This document shows positions 1 to 8,557 of a stretch of DNA of 35,000 nucleotides, in pieces. The position numbers and the translations under genes were made by a program. Each line of letters starts with the position of its first letter. Position 1 is the first letter of the stretch. The notes under the pieces are model-generated. The model was not told where the DNA came from and made no database searches. It worked only from the letters and a program-made list of their open reading frames with translations. This stretch comes from Symbiodinium natans (Eukaryota; Sar; Dinophyceae; Suessiales; Symbiodiniaceae): the NCBI GenBank assembly GCA_905221605.1, contig CAJNDS010002568.1:968913-1003912 (forward strand). Direction: 5' to 3'.

Positions 1-10
1 CCTAAGCCAG

Positions 11-101
11 AAACCCAGCCCGAAACCCTAACCCGAAACCCTAAACCCCAAACCCGAAACCCGAAACCCCAAACCCTAAACCCTAAACCCGAAACCCTAA
101 A
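11..101 (-). repeat. Degenerate CCCTAAA array
   Basis: About twelve 7-bp units of CCCTAAA with many CCCGAAA and CCCCAAA variants. The degeneracy and the internal position argue against a functional chromosome end. It is followed by a GC-rich island (102-213) and then a TTTAGGG run. Confidence 0.85.
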
Positions 102-569
102 TTTTGCAAGGCTCCCCCATGCTCCCATCTTCGCCGCCGGCCTTTTCCTTACGAGGCTGCGTCGCAGGCGGCTTCCCTGAGCGCTTGGAACTTCCACAGC
201 CCCTTTAGGCTTGGGGGTTTAAGGTTTAAGGTTTAGGGTTTAGGGTTTAGGGTTTGGGCTTGTATGGCTTTAAATTCGTTTCTAAGGATCCTTAGTCATG
301 GGTGGAGGGAATAGTCCTTAGTTAAGGGTGTTTTTGAGGATTTCCTGAGCATGGAGAGGTCTGCTCCTTCTTTGAACTGAAATAGCGCCTTTTCATGGGT
401 GCTGTGGGGGTTTAGGCTTTAGGGTTTAGGGGTTTGCTTTCCGGTTCGAGAATTTAAGGGTTTGGTTGGTTTAGGTGCTCACGTGCTCAGGGTCTAAAGT
501 TCACACCTTTGGGTTTGATGAGTGGAAAAATTGTTTTGCCCAATTGCGGTTAGGGTTTAGGATTGAAAG

Positions 570-678
570 GGTAGTTCTCTAGATTAGAATCCTTTCTTGG
601 GGGCCCTCATTTTAACGGTGCCATGCTATATAAAGGACCCGCAAAGGGGACCCCAACTTAGAGAACTACCACTACCCT
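570..678. repeat. Foldback element, family D
   Basis: The left end reads GGTAGTTCTCTA. The right end, TAGAGAACTACCACTACC, is its reverse complement plus a short duplication. The centre contains CTATATAAAGG. It resembles a MITE but has no transposase. Related but weaker palindromic stretches with a similar AT-rich core occur near 816-897 and 1857-1926. Confidence 0.55.
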
Positions 679-1349
679 TGTCTCCGGTGTGATGTAAACA
701 CAGCTAATTGCTGCCAGAATTCAACCCGAAACCCTAAACCCTGAGCCCTGAACCCTAAACGATAAATTCTCCAGGTAGCGAAAGGCTGGAGGTTTCCTAC
801 TTTCACATGGTCCCTTCGTATGGGTCCTTTTAGATCCCCCACATATATTTAAAGAAGGTAAAGGACCGTGTAAAGGGACCATGCAACTACCCTTAAAACA
901 TCTCAAAAAATCTAAATTTTAGGGTTTAGGGTTGAGGATCCTACAACCCTAAACCCGTCAAGCAAAAACACATACGCCGCTGGCTCTTGGGGACAACGGG
1001 ATCCTTGTAAAGGGGATCCTTAAGAAAAAACTCAGGGCTTACTCCAAGGTTTGTTTAGGGTTTAGGGTTTAAGGTTTAGGGAGGCCTCAGGGATTGGAGT
1101 GGACGATCTAAACAATGGTCTCGTAGGATTTAGGCTTCAACCATTTTTCTGGGGATTGCTAAGCAAGAGAGGGTTTAGTTGTTGGGTTTGGGGGTAAGGG
1201 CGTAAGCCCTCCCCGTAGGAACTCCTCTAGGGCGGAGATCCTCAACCCCAAGCCCTACACCAGTACCCTCTACACTAATCCTTGAGGCTTGTCTGGGCAG
1301 CATTCTAAACTACAGTGACTTGTCGGGGACCCTTAGTTGTTTGCCGAAA

Positions 1350-1371
1350 CCCCCCCCCCCCCCCCCCCCCC
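1350..1371. repeat. Poly-C tract, 22 nt
   Basis: An uninterrupted run of 22 C directly upstream of a candidate exon. Similar tracts occur at 2175-2192 (18 nt) and 26945-26966 (22 nt). All three sit at the edges of telomere-like sequence. Confidence 0.95.
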
Positions 1372-1398
1372 GCAATATGAGTTGGGCTTAGAGCTCAG

Positions 1399-1630
1399 GG
1401 CTCTGGATTCCGCATCATTCCGCCCACAGCCACGAAAATCCAGCATCCATCGTCAGGGCCCACATTCCGCAAAAGCGGCCTGGGCCGGCTTTCAATGCCT
1501 TATGGTGGCTCAGTGCTCACCCCAAGACCACGAATGCACCAAACTTGTCGTTCAAGGACTGGCGCAGGCACATTGACGAGAAAAAACTGGCCAGGCCAAT
1601 AGGCTCCCTGCTGAAACGCAGCTGCGAATC
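1399..1630 (+). CDS. Candidate exon 1 of a telomere-repeat-intron gene
   Basis: This is an open stretch of about 77 codons with non-repetitive, balanced amino-acid content, for example LWWLSAHPKTTNAPNLSF followed by KDWRRHIDEKKLARPIGSLL. It follows an AG acceptor (GAGCTCAG) and ends at GAATC|GTGCTT. The frame is closed upstream by TAG near 1389, so this is an internal exon or a partial one. The two bases left at its 3' end are completed by the first base of the candidate exon at 2476, and the phase stays consistent through 3020. The protein family is not recognised. The basic, tryptophan-containing sequence suggests a globular protein, but no function can be assigned. The exact 5' boundary is uncertain by tens of bases. 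Confidence 0.5.
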
Positions 1631-2081
1631 GTGCTTAACCCCTAAAACCCTAAACCCCCTAAAATCCTGAAACCCCAAAAACCCTAACAGCCCCAAGGGG
1701 TGGATATTGGGGGACACACAGGGAAGGGCCCATAAGGACGCTTGGCTTTAGGGTTTAGGGTTTAGGGGTTGAGGGTTTAGGACCTGCTTTCAGTGTTCAA
1801 GATGAGATTTCTTTCCACTCCCCTTATACACCCCTCATATACCCAATAAAACCCGAGGGCCCATACTTCAGAACCCTTTAAAAAAGGGTATGGAGCCATA
1901 TTAAGGGCCCGTAGAACTACCTAAGAACTCGAACGCGCCAAGTAGGCCGCAAAGTCTCAAGGCTTGGGGGCTAGAGACTTGCTAAAAGTACTCTTCCACA
2001 TTGCGAGTTCCATCCCCAATCCATCCTCCACCCTAAGCTGCCTGGAAAGAACGTTTAGACTGCTATGAAGAAGTAGCTGAC

Positions 2082-2146
2082 CCCGAAACCCCAAACCCTA
2101 AACCCAAAACCCTAAACTCTAAACCCTAAACCCTAAAACCCAAAGA
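2082..2146 (-). repeat. CCCTAAA array
   Basis: About nine units, some degenerate, inside the presumed intron 1631-2475. It is followed closely by the 18-nt poly-C tract and later by a TTTAGGG run, so the intron contains both orientations. Confidence 0.85.
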
Positions 2147-2174
2147 GTCACTTTTATGGGATCCCGCCGTGCTA

Positions 2175-2192
2175 CCCCCCCCCCCCCCCCCC
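2175..2192. repeat. Poly-C tract, 18 nt
   Basis: Uninterrupted run of 18 C in the presumed intron 1631-2475. Confidence 0.95.
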
Positions 2193-2300
2193 ACTGCTAC
2201 TTCTTCAAGAGTATCATGGCAGAATTCTTAGGGGGAACTTGGAGAGGAGAGGATGCGGTTTAGGTTTTAATTACAGGGTCTAGAGTCTAGGGTTTAGGTT

Positions 2301-2390
2301 GGGATGTTCCCCCTTCTACTAGCAGTTCTTAAGAAGGATGGGGGGTACCATAATCCCTATTAAGGACTGTTAGTATAAGGGGAGCATCCC
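2301..2390. repeat. Foldback element, family A copy 1
   Basis: The terminal inverted repeats are GGGATGTTCCCCCTT at the left and AAGGGGAGCATCCC at the right, with inner parts related to AACAGTCCTTA/TAAGGACTGTTAGTATAA. Length is 90 bp. It sits directly inside a TTTAGGG-type run and has no coding capacity. Better conserved copies lie at 5950-6045 and 25078-25172. Confidence 0.8.
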
Positions 2391-2475
2391 AAGGATTAGG
2401 GTTTAAGTATAAGGTTTAGGGTTTAATTACAGGGTTTAGGGTTTGCCTATAAGGTTTAGGGGAACGCGGCTTTAG

Positions 2476-2523
2476 AAATGCCACCTTCGCCATCGCCCGC
2501 GAGGCCGGCGTGAATGACTGTAG
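2476..2523 (+). CDS. Candidate exon 2
   Basis: A 48-nt exon translating as NATFAIAREAGVNDC plus split codons at both ends. The acceptor is TTTAG at the end of a repeat-like stretch; the donor is GTAG|GCCCTG, a GC donor of the kind dinoflagellates use. It takes one base to finish the codon left by 1399-1630 and leaves two bases for 2732-2780. The next intron (2524-2731) is 208 nt and carries TTTAGGG arrays. No domain is identifiable from so short a stretch. Confidence 0.45.
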
Positions 2524-2696
2524 GCCCTGAAGGCAAATGCAGTTGAGGGTTCTTGCTTAGGGTTTAGGGTTTCAGGGCTCAGGGTTTTCGGGTTTCGGGC
2601 ATTAGTGTTGAGAGTTCAGGGTTGAAAGCAATCTCGTTGGTATTCTCGTGGCCTTTCTCTAGCACGACCCAGGGTGAGTCGAATTTAGGGGTTTCT

Positions 2697-2731
2697 GGTT
2701 TAGGGTTTAGGGTTTAGGGTTTACGGTTTAG
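2697..2731 (+). repeat. TTTAGGG array ending in a splice acceptor
   Basis: Four to five TTTAGGG units. The last unit is TTTACGGTTTAG, and its AG is directly followed by the candidate exon at 2732. The telomere motif itself therefore appears to supply the 3' splice site. Confidence 0.7.
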
Positions 2732-2780
2732 GGAGCTGCCAACAAACAGCCACTCTGACTGTGAGATTGAGCTGCAGCAG
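2732..2780 (+). CDS. Candidate exon 3
   Basis: A 49-nt exon reading ELPTNSHSDCEIELQQ after one base that completes the previous codon. The acceptor is TTTAG|GG and the donor is CAG|GTACCC, a good GT site. It ends on a codon boundary, which matches the in-frame start of the next candidate exon at 2968. The peptide is acidic and serine-rich. No family is recognised. Confidence 0.45.
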
Positions 2781-2917
2781 GTACCCCCCAGCATACTTCC
2801 TTGCCTTTCAAGGAATGGCATCATGATGTTCCTGACTCTCGAACCCTGAAGGCCCTAAACATGATTCCTCCTTCTGGGCGGCGCCGGGTTATGTTTAGGG
2901 TTAAAAGCCTAACCCTA

Positions 2918-2967
2918 AGCCCCAAACCCCAAACCCTAAACCCTAAACCCTAAACCCTGAACCCTAG
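2918..2967 (-). repeat. CCCTAAA array ending in CCCTAG
   Basis: Six to seven units. The last one is changed from CCCTAAA to CCCTAG, which places an AG exactly at the start of the candidate exon at 2968. Similar AG-ending terminal units occur at 4171, 7746 and 20905. Confidence 0.75.
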
Positions 2968-3020
2968 GACGCCCGGCCGGGCGAAGTCTCTCTCATCTCC
3001 CCGGCGCTGTTGCTGCGCAG
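2968..3020 (+). CDS. Candidate exon 4
   Basis: A 53-nt exon reading DARPGEVSLISPALLLR plus two bases. The acceptor is CCCTAG|GAC and the donor GCGCAG|GTGTCC. The frame joins the preceding three candidate exons without a stop. The next exon should begin with a single completing base; 4172-4247 can do this but in a frame that looks less natural, so an exon between 3021 and 4171 may be missing. Confidence 0.45.
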
Positions 3021-3143
3021 GTGTCCGCTTCCTGCGGCATTCATTTTTTGGGTTATTTGTTTCAACCCTAAGGGTTTAGGGTTTAGGGTTTGGGGTTTGA
3101 GTTTGGGGCTTGGGGTTTAGGGCTAGGGTTTAGGGCTAATAAA

Positions 3144-3220
3144 CTATGATAACTTAGGACTTTAATAGGGGGGTACTCGAATCCCGATTAATGACAGTCA
3201 GTATCAGGGGGAACATCCCA
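3144..3220. repeat. Foldback family A, 5'-truncated copy
   Basis: The right half (ATTAATGACAGTCAGTATCA then GGGGGAACATCCC) matches the family. The left terminal GGGATGTTCCC is missing. Confidence 0.6.
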
Positions 3221-4082
3221 CGTTTCAACCCTAATCACCTATGAGAAGATGGTCAAAAGGTAAGGTCAACGCTTGGAGTAAGTTCAATGCTTGGGAGAAA
3301 AAGGTCTCAGCATGGTGGAGAGCATTATTTCGCCATGTAGGTGGAGCCCACTTACATGCCTCCTTCAAGGGTCCATTCGGGCTGCAGGGCCTCCTCTAGG
3401 CTTCCTTCGGGGCCTTCTTTACGGGCCTCCCTGACATAGGGGCCAAGTGGCTGAATGTGTGGTTCTTTTGCTTAATGGAGCGTCCTGGCTGAATTTGTAG
3501 TCTTGCTTCTTTGTGCATCTCGGCTGAACGTGCAGCTGTTTTGATTGTTGGTGCATCGGGGCGCAAATCTATGATTGTTGTGATTATGGGTGCGTCTGGT
3601 TGTCGTGCTTATTGGCGCGTCTTGGCTTCATGCATGGTTGGTTACGGAGTTGTTGTGTATGCACTAGGTACGAGTACTATGAACCCTAAACCCTAAACCC
3701 CTAAATCTGGGATTAAGGGGCGAGTGGGTATGTATTCGTATGGTGCCTGTGCTGTACACTGCGTGGACTTGATATGTTGAACCCTGAACCCTAAATCATT
3801 CATCCCCTCATCCCCTCAAACCCGTAAACCCTTGCACGTAAATCCTAACGCCATCCCTAACCCTTGAAACCCTGAAACCCCAAAACACTAAAGAACCCAA
3901 AGCCCTCAAACCCTAAAACCCAAAGAGCCCAACACCCTTGGCCCTAAAACCTTCCACCACTCAAAACCAAAACCCTCCAGCCCGTAATCCCCCTGTAAAC
4001 CGTTGAGCCCTTGAGACCGTAAGCCCTTAAGCCCTTAGACCCTTGAACCAATAAACCCTTAAGTCCTCAACCACAGCCTCCA

Positions 4083-4171
4083 CTAAACCCTAAACCCTAA
4101 ACCCTAAACCCTAAACCCTAGACCCTAAACCCTAAACCCTAAACCCTAAACCCGAAATCCTAAACCCTAAG
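4083..4171 (-). repeat. CCCTAAA array ending in CCCTAAG
   Basis: Twelve nearly perfect units. The terminal unit is CCCTAAG, which puts an AG at the edge of the GC-rich candidate exon at 4172. Confidence 0.95.
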
Positions 4172-4247
4172 CCTCGCAAGGAGCCGCTGCCGCGCAAGGA
4201 ACCGCTGGCTCCCGCGGTCGGTCGAGCCTTTTGCTTTGGGCAGGCAG
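4172..4247 (+). CDS. Candidate exon between inverted telomere-like arrays
   Basis: A 76-nt GC-rich island. One frame reads PRKEPLPRKEPLAPAVGRAF with an internal PRKEPL duplication; a second frame is also open. The acceptor is CCCTAAG and the donor is GGCAG|GTTTTGG, which leads straight into TTTAGGG units. The phase relative to the exons at 2968 and 4721 is unresolved. Confidence 0.35.
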
Positions 4248-4252
4248 GTTTT

Positions 4253-4335
4253 GGTAGGGTTTAGGATTTAGGGTTTAGGGTTAGGGTTTAGGGTTCAGGG
4301 TTTCGGGTTTCGGGTTTGGGGTCTAGGGTTGAGGG
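4253..4335 (+). repeat. TTTAGGG array, variant units
   Basis: About eleven units including TTTCGGG and TTTGGGG variants. Together with 4083-4171 it forms an inverted pair around the island at 4172-4247. Together with 4663-4720 it forms complementary ends of the presumed intron 4248-4720. Confidence 0.85.
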
Positions 4336-4467
4336 TTTGTAAAAAGTTTAAAGGGCTCATTGTTGGGAAAGGGGGTGGCAGCTTAGTTTTCTACGACCCG
4401 ACAACGATCTCGTTCTCGGCACCGTTGCCCCACAATGTAGATACTTCCCTAAGGTCTAGGGTTTAGG

Positions 4468-4579
4468 GTAATATAGGGGTCGGAATAGCTACAAATAGGA
4501 TCCCCTTCGGGTCCCTTTATAAATCGACTATCATAACCCCCAAATCCCTACTCTGATCATTCAGCCCCCTATATTATCC
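4468..4579. repeat. Foldback element, family C copy 1
   Basis: The left end GTAATATAGGGGTCGGAAT pairs imperfectly with the right end ATTCAGCCCCCTATATTATC. The core contains GGTCCCTTTATAAA. It is located inside the presumed intron 4248-4720. A diverged copy lies at 24374-24475. Confidence 0.65.
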
Positions 4580-4720
4580 GTGTACCTAAAGCAAAAGTTT
4601 GGCATGTTTTCGGATTCAGTCTGCATGTGCCAGCTCTTGCTGGACATCCTGACGGACAACTCTGAACCCTAAACCCTAAACCCTAAACCCTAGACCCTAA
4701 ACCCTAAACCCTGGCCTTAG

Positions 4721-4777
4721 GTTTGAGAACTCGAACGCCTTTGAGGCTGCGGCAGCGTATTCCCAACCCTTTCCCAG
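4721..4777 (+). CDS. Candidate exon
   Basis: A 57-nt stretch reading FENSNAFEAAAAYSQPFP in one frame. It follows CCTTAG, which closes a CCCTAAA array (4663-4712), and ends at CCCAG|GCATGG, a GC donor. Its phase could not be matched to 4172-4247, so an exon or a boundary is wrong or missing. No family is recognised. Confidence 0.35.
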
Positions 4778-5523
4778 GCATGGCGGAGTGTACTTCCTTG
4801 TTTGGTGGCTCGCCTCCTCTTTTCTAAGGTGCGGCTCTCGGGTCTGTGTTGAACTCTTCATGCTCTCGCCTGGGTGCGGCCCCCGATTTCGATAGATCGT
4901 GCTCTCGCCTACGTAGGCGCAGGCCTACCTAACCCCAAACCCTAACCCCTAACCCCTAACCATCCCTAACCCCTAACCCCGAACCCCTAACCCCTAAACC
5001 CAACACCCTAAACCCTAAACCCTAACCCTAAACCCTAAGCCCTAGGGCAACTCCAAAGGAGGCTTAGTAGGCCAGTCACTGTATTAGAGTAAGGGTACCC
5101 TTTTTTGAAGACGAATGTTTCAACCTTTTTTGTTTTTTCTACCTTTTTTTTTTGGGGGGGGGTTCTTGAGCAAGTAGTAGAACATCCCAAACCATGAACT
5201 CTCAGCTCTATACCTTGAACCCCAAAACGCCCCAGAACCCAACGCTCAACCCCGCCAACCCAGCAACTGGGGGGGAGCTACTTTGTCCTCATTCCCCTGA
5301 ACCCTAAACCCTCTAGAGGGGTTGACCATGGACAAAGCTCTCGTGGGGCGAATCCTTTCCAAAAATGGAACTCCCCCCTAAACAAACCCTAAGCCCTGTG
5401 CCCTAGAACCCTCAAACCCTAAACCCTAAACCCCAAATCCACCTAAAACCCTGAAAAACCCGTTTGAAACCCTGAGATAATGAAGCTCTGGCCTGCGGCT
5501 GCTCAGCCTCCTTAAGATGGCTT
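4778..5523. other. Repeat-rich spacer without recognised gene
   Basis: Contains CCCTAAC/CCCTAAA runs (4927-5043, 5385-5460), T-rich and G-rich homopolymer stretches (5100-5165) and short palindromes. No coding segment is supported. Confidence 0.5.
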
Positions 5524-5641
5524 GGGGTTTAGGGTTTAGGGTTTAGGGTTTAGGGTTTAGGGTTTAGGGTTTAGGGTTTAGGGTTTAGGGTTTAGGGTTT
5601 AGGGTTTAGGGTTTAGGGTTTGGAGTTTAGGGTTCAGGGTT
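5524..5641 (+). repeat. TTTAGGG array, about 15 units
   Basis: Almost perfect head-to-tail TTTAGGG, one of the two longest uninterrupted arrays in the window. No transition to unique chromosome-end sequence is seen, so it is interstitial. Confidence 0.97.
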
Positions 5642-5949
5642 TGCTTGCGCTTTTGCGGGTCTTAGGGTTTTGGGGCTTACCAAGCCTTTTTGCGCCGTTG
5701 CTGGTTAGGTACTACCTTTCTGATTGCTCTCTTTTATGATCTTTCCTAGGGGCTGATTACCCGCCCCACAAACGACCGCTTACATATAGTAGATTTCTAG
5801 ATAACCAAAAAGGTTCAAGGTTGCCCACCCAGTACTTAAGTATAGGTTTGGGGGTTCTTAAGGTACAACGAACCCCACGGTGCTCCCCGTCGGGCGGAGC
5901 TAGACCATCCAATCCCCACACTTGATTACCCAGCTTTGTGGCGTATATT

Positions 5950-6045
5950 GGGATGTTCCCCCTTATACTAACAGTCCTTAATGGGGATTATACTGGGGGT
6001 GCTATCATCACTGTTAAGGACTGTTCGTATAAGGGGGAACATCCC
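5950..6045. repeat. Foldback element, family A copy 2
   Basis: A 96-bp element whose terminal inverted repeats are about 32 bp long: GGGATGTTCCCCCTTATACT at the left, continuing into AACAGTCCTTA, and its complement at the right. This is the best preserved copy. It carries no coding sequence. Small imperfections between the arms suggest age or mutation after insertion. Confidence 0.85.
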
Positions 6046-6145
6046 AAGGCGTACACCGTCAGGGTCTATGTGCCAAGTTGTCATGTTCTTGGGCCCCACA
6101 GTCCTTTTACAGGAAGTACTTCGCCTTTCAGGCACATGGGCCCCT

Positions 6146-6300
6146 AAACCCTAAACCCGAAGCCCTAAATCCTAAACCCCACATCCTAAACCCTAGCCCC
6201 TAATCCCTCAATCCTAAACCCCAAATCTTAAACCCTAAACCCTAAACCCTAAACCCAAATCCTAAACCCTAAACCCTAAACCCTAAACCCTAAACCCTAT
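6146..6300 (-). repeat. CCCTAAA array
   Basis: About 20 units, degenerate at first and perfect over the last ten. Only 83 bp separate it from an opposite-orientation array at 6384, so the two could form a large hairpin. Confidence 0.95.
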
Positions 6301-6320
6301 ATAAAGGGTTCGGAGTTCAG

Positions 6321-6381
6321 AGCTCCGAAGCACCTCGTCACGTGAGGGCTGGGTGGCCGCCGGCGCCGAAGGCTCCGCCTT
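6321..6381 (+). CDS. Candidate exon in hairpin loop
   Basis: A GC-rich island between inverted arrays. One frame reads LRSTSSREGWVAAGAEGSA. The acceptor is GTTCAG. The likely donor is TT|GCTTTAGG, a GC site formed with the first TTTAGGG unit. Support is weaker than for the exons at 1399-3020. Confidence 0.28.
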
Positions 6382-6383
6382 GC

Positions 6384-6565
6384 TTTAGGGTTTAGGGTTT
6401 AGGGTTTAGGGTTTAGGGTTTAGGGTTTAGGGTTTGGGGGTTGAGGGGTTGAGGGGTTTAGGGGGTTTAGGGTTTAGGGTTTAGGGGGTTTAGGGTTTAG
6501 GGGTTTAGGGTTTAGGGTTTAGGGTTTAGGGGTTTAGGGGTTTAGGGGTTTAGGGTTTGGGGTTT
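6384..6565 (+). repeat. TTTAGGG array with 8-mer variants
   Basis: About 24 units. TTTAGGG is interspersed with TTTAGGGG and TTGAGGGG variants, so unit length alternates between 7 and 8. Confidence 0.95.
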
Positions 6566-6603
6566 AAGGTTTTACCTCCTGGTTCTTCGGAGGGAATGAG
6601 GGA

Positions 6604-6648
6604 GTTAGGTACTTTATATGGTTACCGTTGTATAGGGGTACCTAACCT
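6604..6648. repeat. Short palindrome
   Basis: GTTAGGTAC at the left and GTACCTAAC at the right form a perfect 9-bp inverted repeat. The 26-nt loop contains TTTATATGG and TATAGGGG. Confidence 0.6.
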
Positions 6649-6689
6649 AGACCCTAAACCCTCAACCCTAGACCCTAAAGACTAATTTT

Positions 6690-7080
6690 GATGTCACACT
6701 GCACTTGTTTATCACAGCATATGTCGCTGAAGTCCATGACCACTATGAAAAAGCTCCTCCCCTCAGTCCCGCTATGTATGGTCCGTTGACTATTTTACAA
6801 AAAACGCTCCGTGGTTGGGATGCTCCTTGGATCCTGGCAAAGCGAGTGCGTCCATCTGTTTTTCTCAAATCAGACAAAACAAATTTGCAGATGAAGCTCG
6901 ACAATTGCTCCATCCAAAGAACATGGACTTGCTACATGATAAGCATGCAACATGGGACGTCTTTCAAAACACCTGACATTGACAGCCCTACAAAACTTAC
7001 ACGCGACATCCCACACAATAGCCCTGTAGGGCTTAGGTTTTCAGGATTTCGGGCCTCAAAACCTACCTTTTTGTAGGTCA
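6690..7080 (+). other. Unique island with open frames, unassigned
   Basis: This is 390 bp free of telomere-like units. A 123-residue frame runs 6705-7076. A different frame reads FADEARQLLHPKNMDLLHDK near 6878-6940, which looks more protein-like. The pattern suggests a frameshifted gene or transposon fragment. I could not match it to a family. Confidence 0.25.
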
Positions 7081-7247
7081 CCTAAGAATCCCTTTTCGCA
7101 GCAGGGCAAGTAACAGCTCCACGGCAGCTCTCATGTTACAGCCGATTTAAGGTAACGTGCCTAGAAGTCCCAGTAGAGTTTAGGGTTTAGGGTTCAAGGC
7201 TTAACGTACAATGCGGACCTAAAGCCTACTTTCCGCCTGTCCGGCAG

Positions 7248-7309
7248 GCTCTCCGGTGCTTTCGTGCAGGGTCTGCGAAGGCTCTCGCGAGGGTCCTCCC
7301 GGAATTGCG
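7248..7309 (+). CDS. Candidate exon
   Basis: A 62-nt GC-rich stretch reading LSGAFVQGLRRLSRGSSRNC. It follows CCGGCAG and ends at TTGCG|GTTTAGGG, where the first telomere-like unit supplies the GT donor. Phase with its neighbours is unknown. Confidence 0.3.
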
Positions 7310-7313
7310 GTTT

Positions 7314-7702
7314 AGGGTTTAGGGTTAGGGAGTACTATAAGTTAATCGTCTGGTTGTTGCTCCTCATCGAAACCGACTTTGTTCTAGCAACAGATTCCGC
7401 AGAAAGCACCTGTCACCTTTTCCACCCCCATTGCAGCCCCTATTAAATGAGACTGCTGCTATCGAGGGTCGCTACCCTATGCCCTAATCTTTACCTCCCC
7501 TCTCCATCCGGCTCCACCACCCTGCGGATATGTAAGGCGACCGCCCTGCCGAAAGCCTACCAGAAGCCCTGAAAAACAACATTTTTTTGGGGACTGGGGT
7601 GAATTTAGGGTGCCCTGCCATGCCAGCCCCCAAACCCAAGCCCAAACCCTGTAAACAACAAACCCCGAGTGTGGCGTGTGGGATTCAAGAAGTTTCGTGG
7701 TT
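7314..7702. other. Spacer, no gene seen
   Basis: Two TTTAGGG units are followed by ordinary-looking unique sequence with short open frames only. The frame overlapping 7264-7446 is partly repeat-derived and is not called as a gene. Confidence 0.4.
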
Positions 7703-7746
7703 AACCCTAAACCCTAAACCCTAAGCCCTAAGCCCTAAGCCCTAAG

Positions 7747-7813
7747 GGTGCGCAGGACTTGTTGCAACCCGTCTCCTCGCCCGGGTGACGGAGCTGCCTC
7801 TGCCAACGCATGG
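7747..7813 (+). CDS. Candidate exon
   Basis: A 67-nt island reading CAGLVATRLLARVTELPLPT. The acceptor is CCCTAAG, where a CCCTAAG/CCCTAAA array (7703-7746) ends. The donor is CATGG|GTTTAGG, which starts the next TTTAGGG-type stretch. Both splice sites lie in telomere-like units, the clearest example of this arrangement on the + strand. Confidence 0.38.
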
Positions 7814-7833
7814 GTTTAGGATCTGGAAGGTTT

Positions 7834-7952
7834 GGTTTAGGGTTTAGGGTTTAGGGTTTAGGGTTTAGGGTTTAGGGTTTAGGGTTTAGGGTTTAGGGTT
7901 TAGGGTTTAGGGTTTAGGGTTTAGGGTTTAGGGTTTAGGGTTTAGGGTTTAG
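7834..7952 (+). repeat. TTTAGGG array, 17 units
   Basis: Seventeen perfect head-to-tail units, the longest perfect array in the window. It ends abruptly at AGAGGCCCAG. Confidence 0.97.
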
Positions 7953-8174
7953 AGGCCCAGTGGAACTGAATGGAGAAGCATGGGGGGTGGAAAAGCGTAA
8001 GATCTAGCCACAAAAACCAAGTGTCTACTTGCGGCTGAGGTTTCTGGAGGAGAAAGGGGTTGCCTTTGCGCGCTTAAAGGCGTAAAGGCCTAAAGGCTCC
8101 TTTTTTTGCAGTACCCCAGGACGTCTCATTACTCAAAGGTCTATCGGCCTTCTGGATCACACCCGACACTGCCC

Positions 8175-8324
8175 CAAGGCAAACGGACCCCAAAAACACT
8201 CCCCAAGTAAGCCACACCCTAAACCCTAAACCCTTAAACCCTAAACCCTAAACAAGGGCTTTCTGGAAGCTTCCCAAATAGCCACCCTCGATCCTCAAGG
8301 CAAACGGACCCCAAAAACACTCCC
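8175..8324. repeat. 29-bp direct repeat pair
   Basis: The sequence CAAGGCAAACGGACCCCAAA plus nine more identical bases occurs at 8175-8203 and 8296-8324, separated by a CCCTAAA stretch. This suggests a local duplication shortly upstream of the retrotransposon insertion. Confidence 0.8.
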
Positions 8325-8341
8325 TACGCCACTACCCTAAA

Positions 8342-8346
8342 CCCTA
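8342..8346. repeat. Target-site duplication, left copy
   Basis: CCCTA immediately before the LTR, repeated at 19358-19362 after the right LTR. Because the target is itself a CCCTAAA repeat the duplication is partly ambiguous, but a 5-bp length fits copia integrases. Confidence 0.7.
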
Positions 8347-8557
8347 TGCGGAGCTGCAGTTTGTATTTCAGGCAGTGTATTGGAGGTTGTAAAAGGGTCA
8401 ATGAACCCGCAATTACTTTGGCTCAAGACGGCCACGCGCCAGTCAACAAAAAGGGTTTGTGCGTTTGTGTTGTTGGTTGGTTGGTCCAGGGTGAAATTCA
8501 GGGCTTCGGTTGGGGTTGACTGTTTGGTTCCTTGTCCCCCTTCGGTTGCCCCCCGTA
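8347..8557 (+). repeat. Element 1 left LTR
   Basis: A 211-bp LTR beginning TGCGGAG and ending CCCCGTA, so the ends are TG..TA rather than the usual TG..CA. It matches 19147-19357 except at seven substitutions, with no gaps. It contains a spliced-leader-like segment 61-81 bases from its start. Confidence 0.95.
8407..8427 (+). promoter_or_regulatory. Relict dinoflagellate spliced leader in left LTR
   Basis: These 21 bases align without gaps to the conserved part of the dinoflagellate trans-spliced leader: 16 of 21 match, including CCG at the 5' end and an exact TTTGGCTCAAG at the 3' end. The same segment is at the same LTR position on the right. Inference: a trans-spliced element RNA was reverse transcribed in the past and the leader became part of the LTR. 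Confidence 0.6.

Larger units (their letters stand above)
1..1398. other. Telomere-like repeat mosaic, no confirmed gene
   Basis: Short CCCTAAA runs (11-101, 720-760) alternate with TTTAGGG runs (214-257, 915-930, 1053-1080). Between them lie GC-rich or palindromic stretches. Two stretches look faintly coding on the + strand: about 964-1004, ending at a GTAAAG donor-like site, and about 1221-1275. They may be upstream exons of the gene starting at 1399, but no frame link was established. Stop-rich repeat sequence fills the rest. Confidence 0.5.
3021..4171. other. Presumed intron with telomere-like ends
   Basis: TTTAGGG units lie near the 5' side (3066-3140) and a long degenerate CCCTAAA stretch (3780-4171) lies at the 3' side, so the two ends are complementary. 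The middle holds a truncated family-A foldback (3144-3220) and a tract around 3341-3450 rich in GGGCCTCC/GGCTTCC. The open frame at 3511-3696 has no coding character beyond low-complexity sequence, and no further exon was convincing. Confidence 0.4.

Noticed and set aside
1-101. A chromosome end with functional telomere
   Set aside because: The units at the window start are degenerate and similar arrays in both orientations occur throughout, so this is interstitial.
721-906. Small minus-strand protein with FRVQGSGFRVSG-like ending
   Set aside because: The sequence is the translation of degenerate TTTAGGG units, and similar frames recur wherever the repeat occurs (1517-1717, 21730-21951, 26865-27047).
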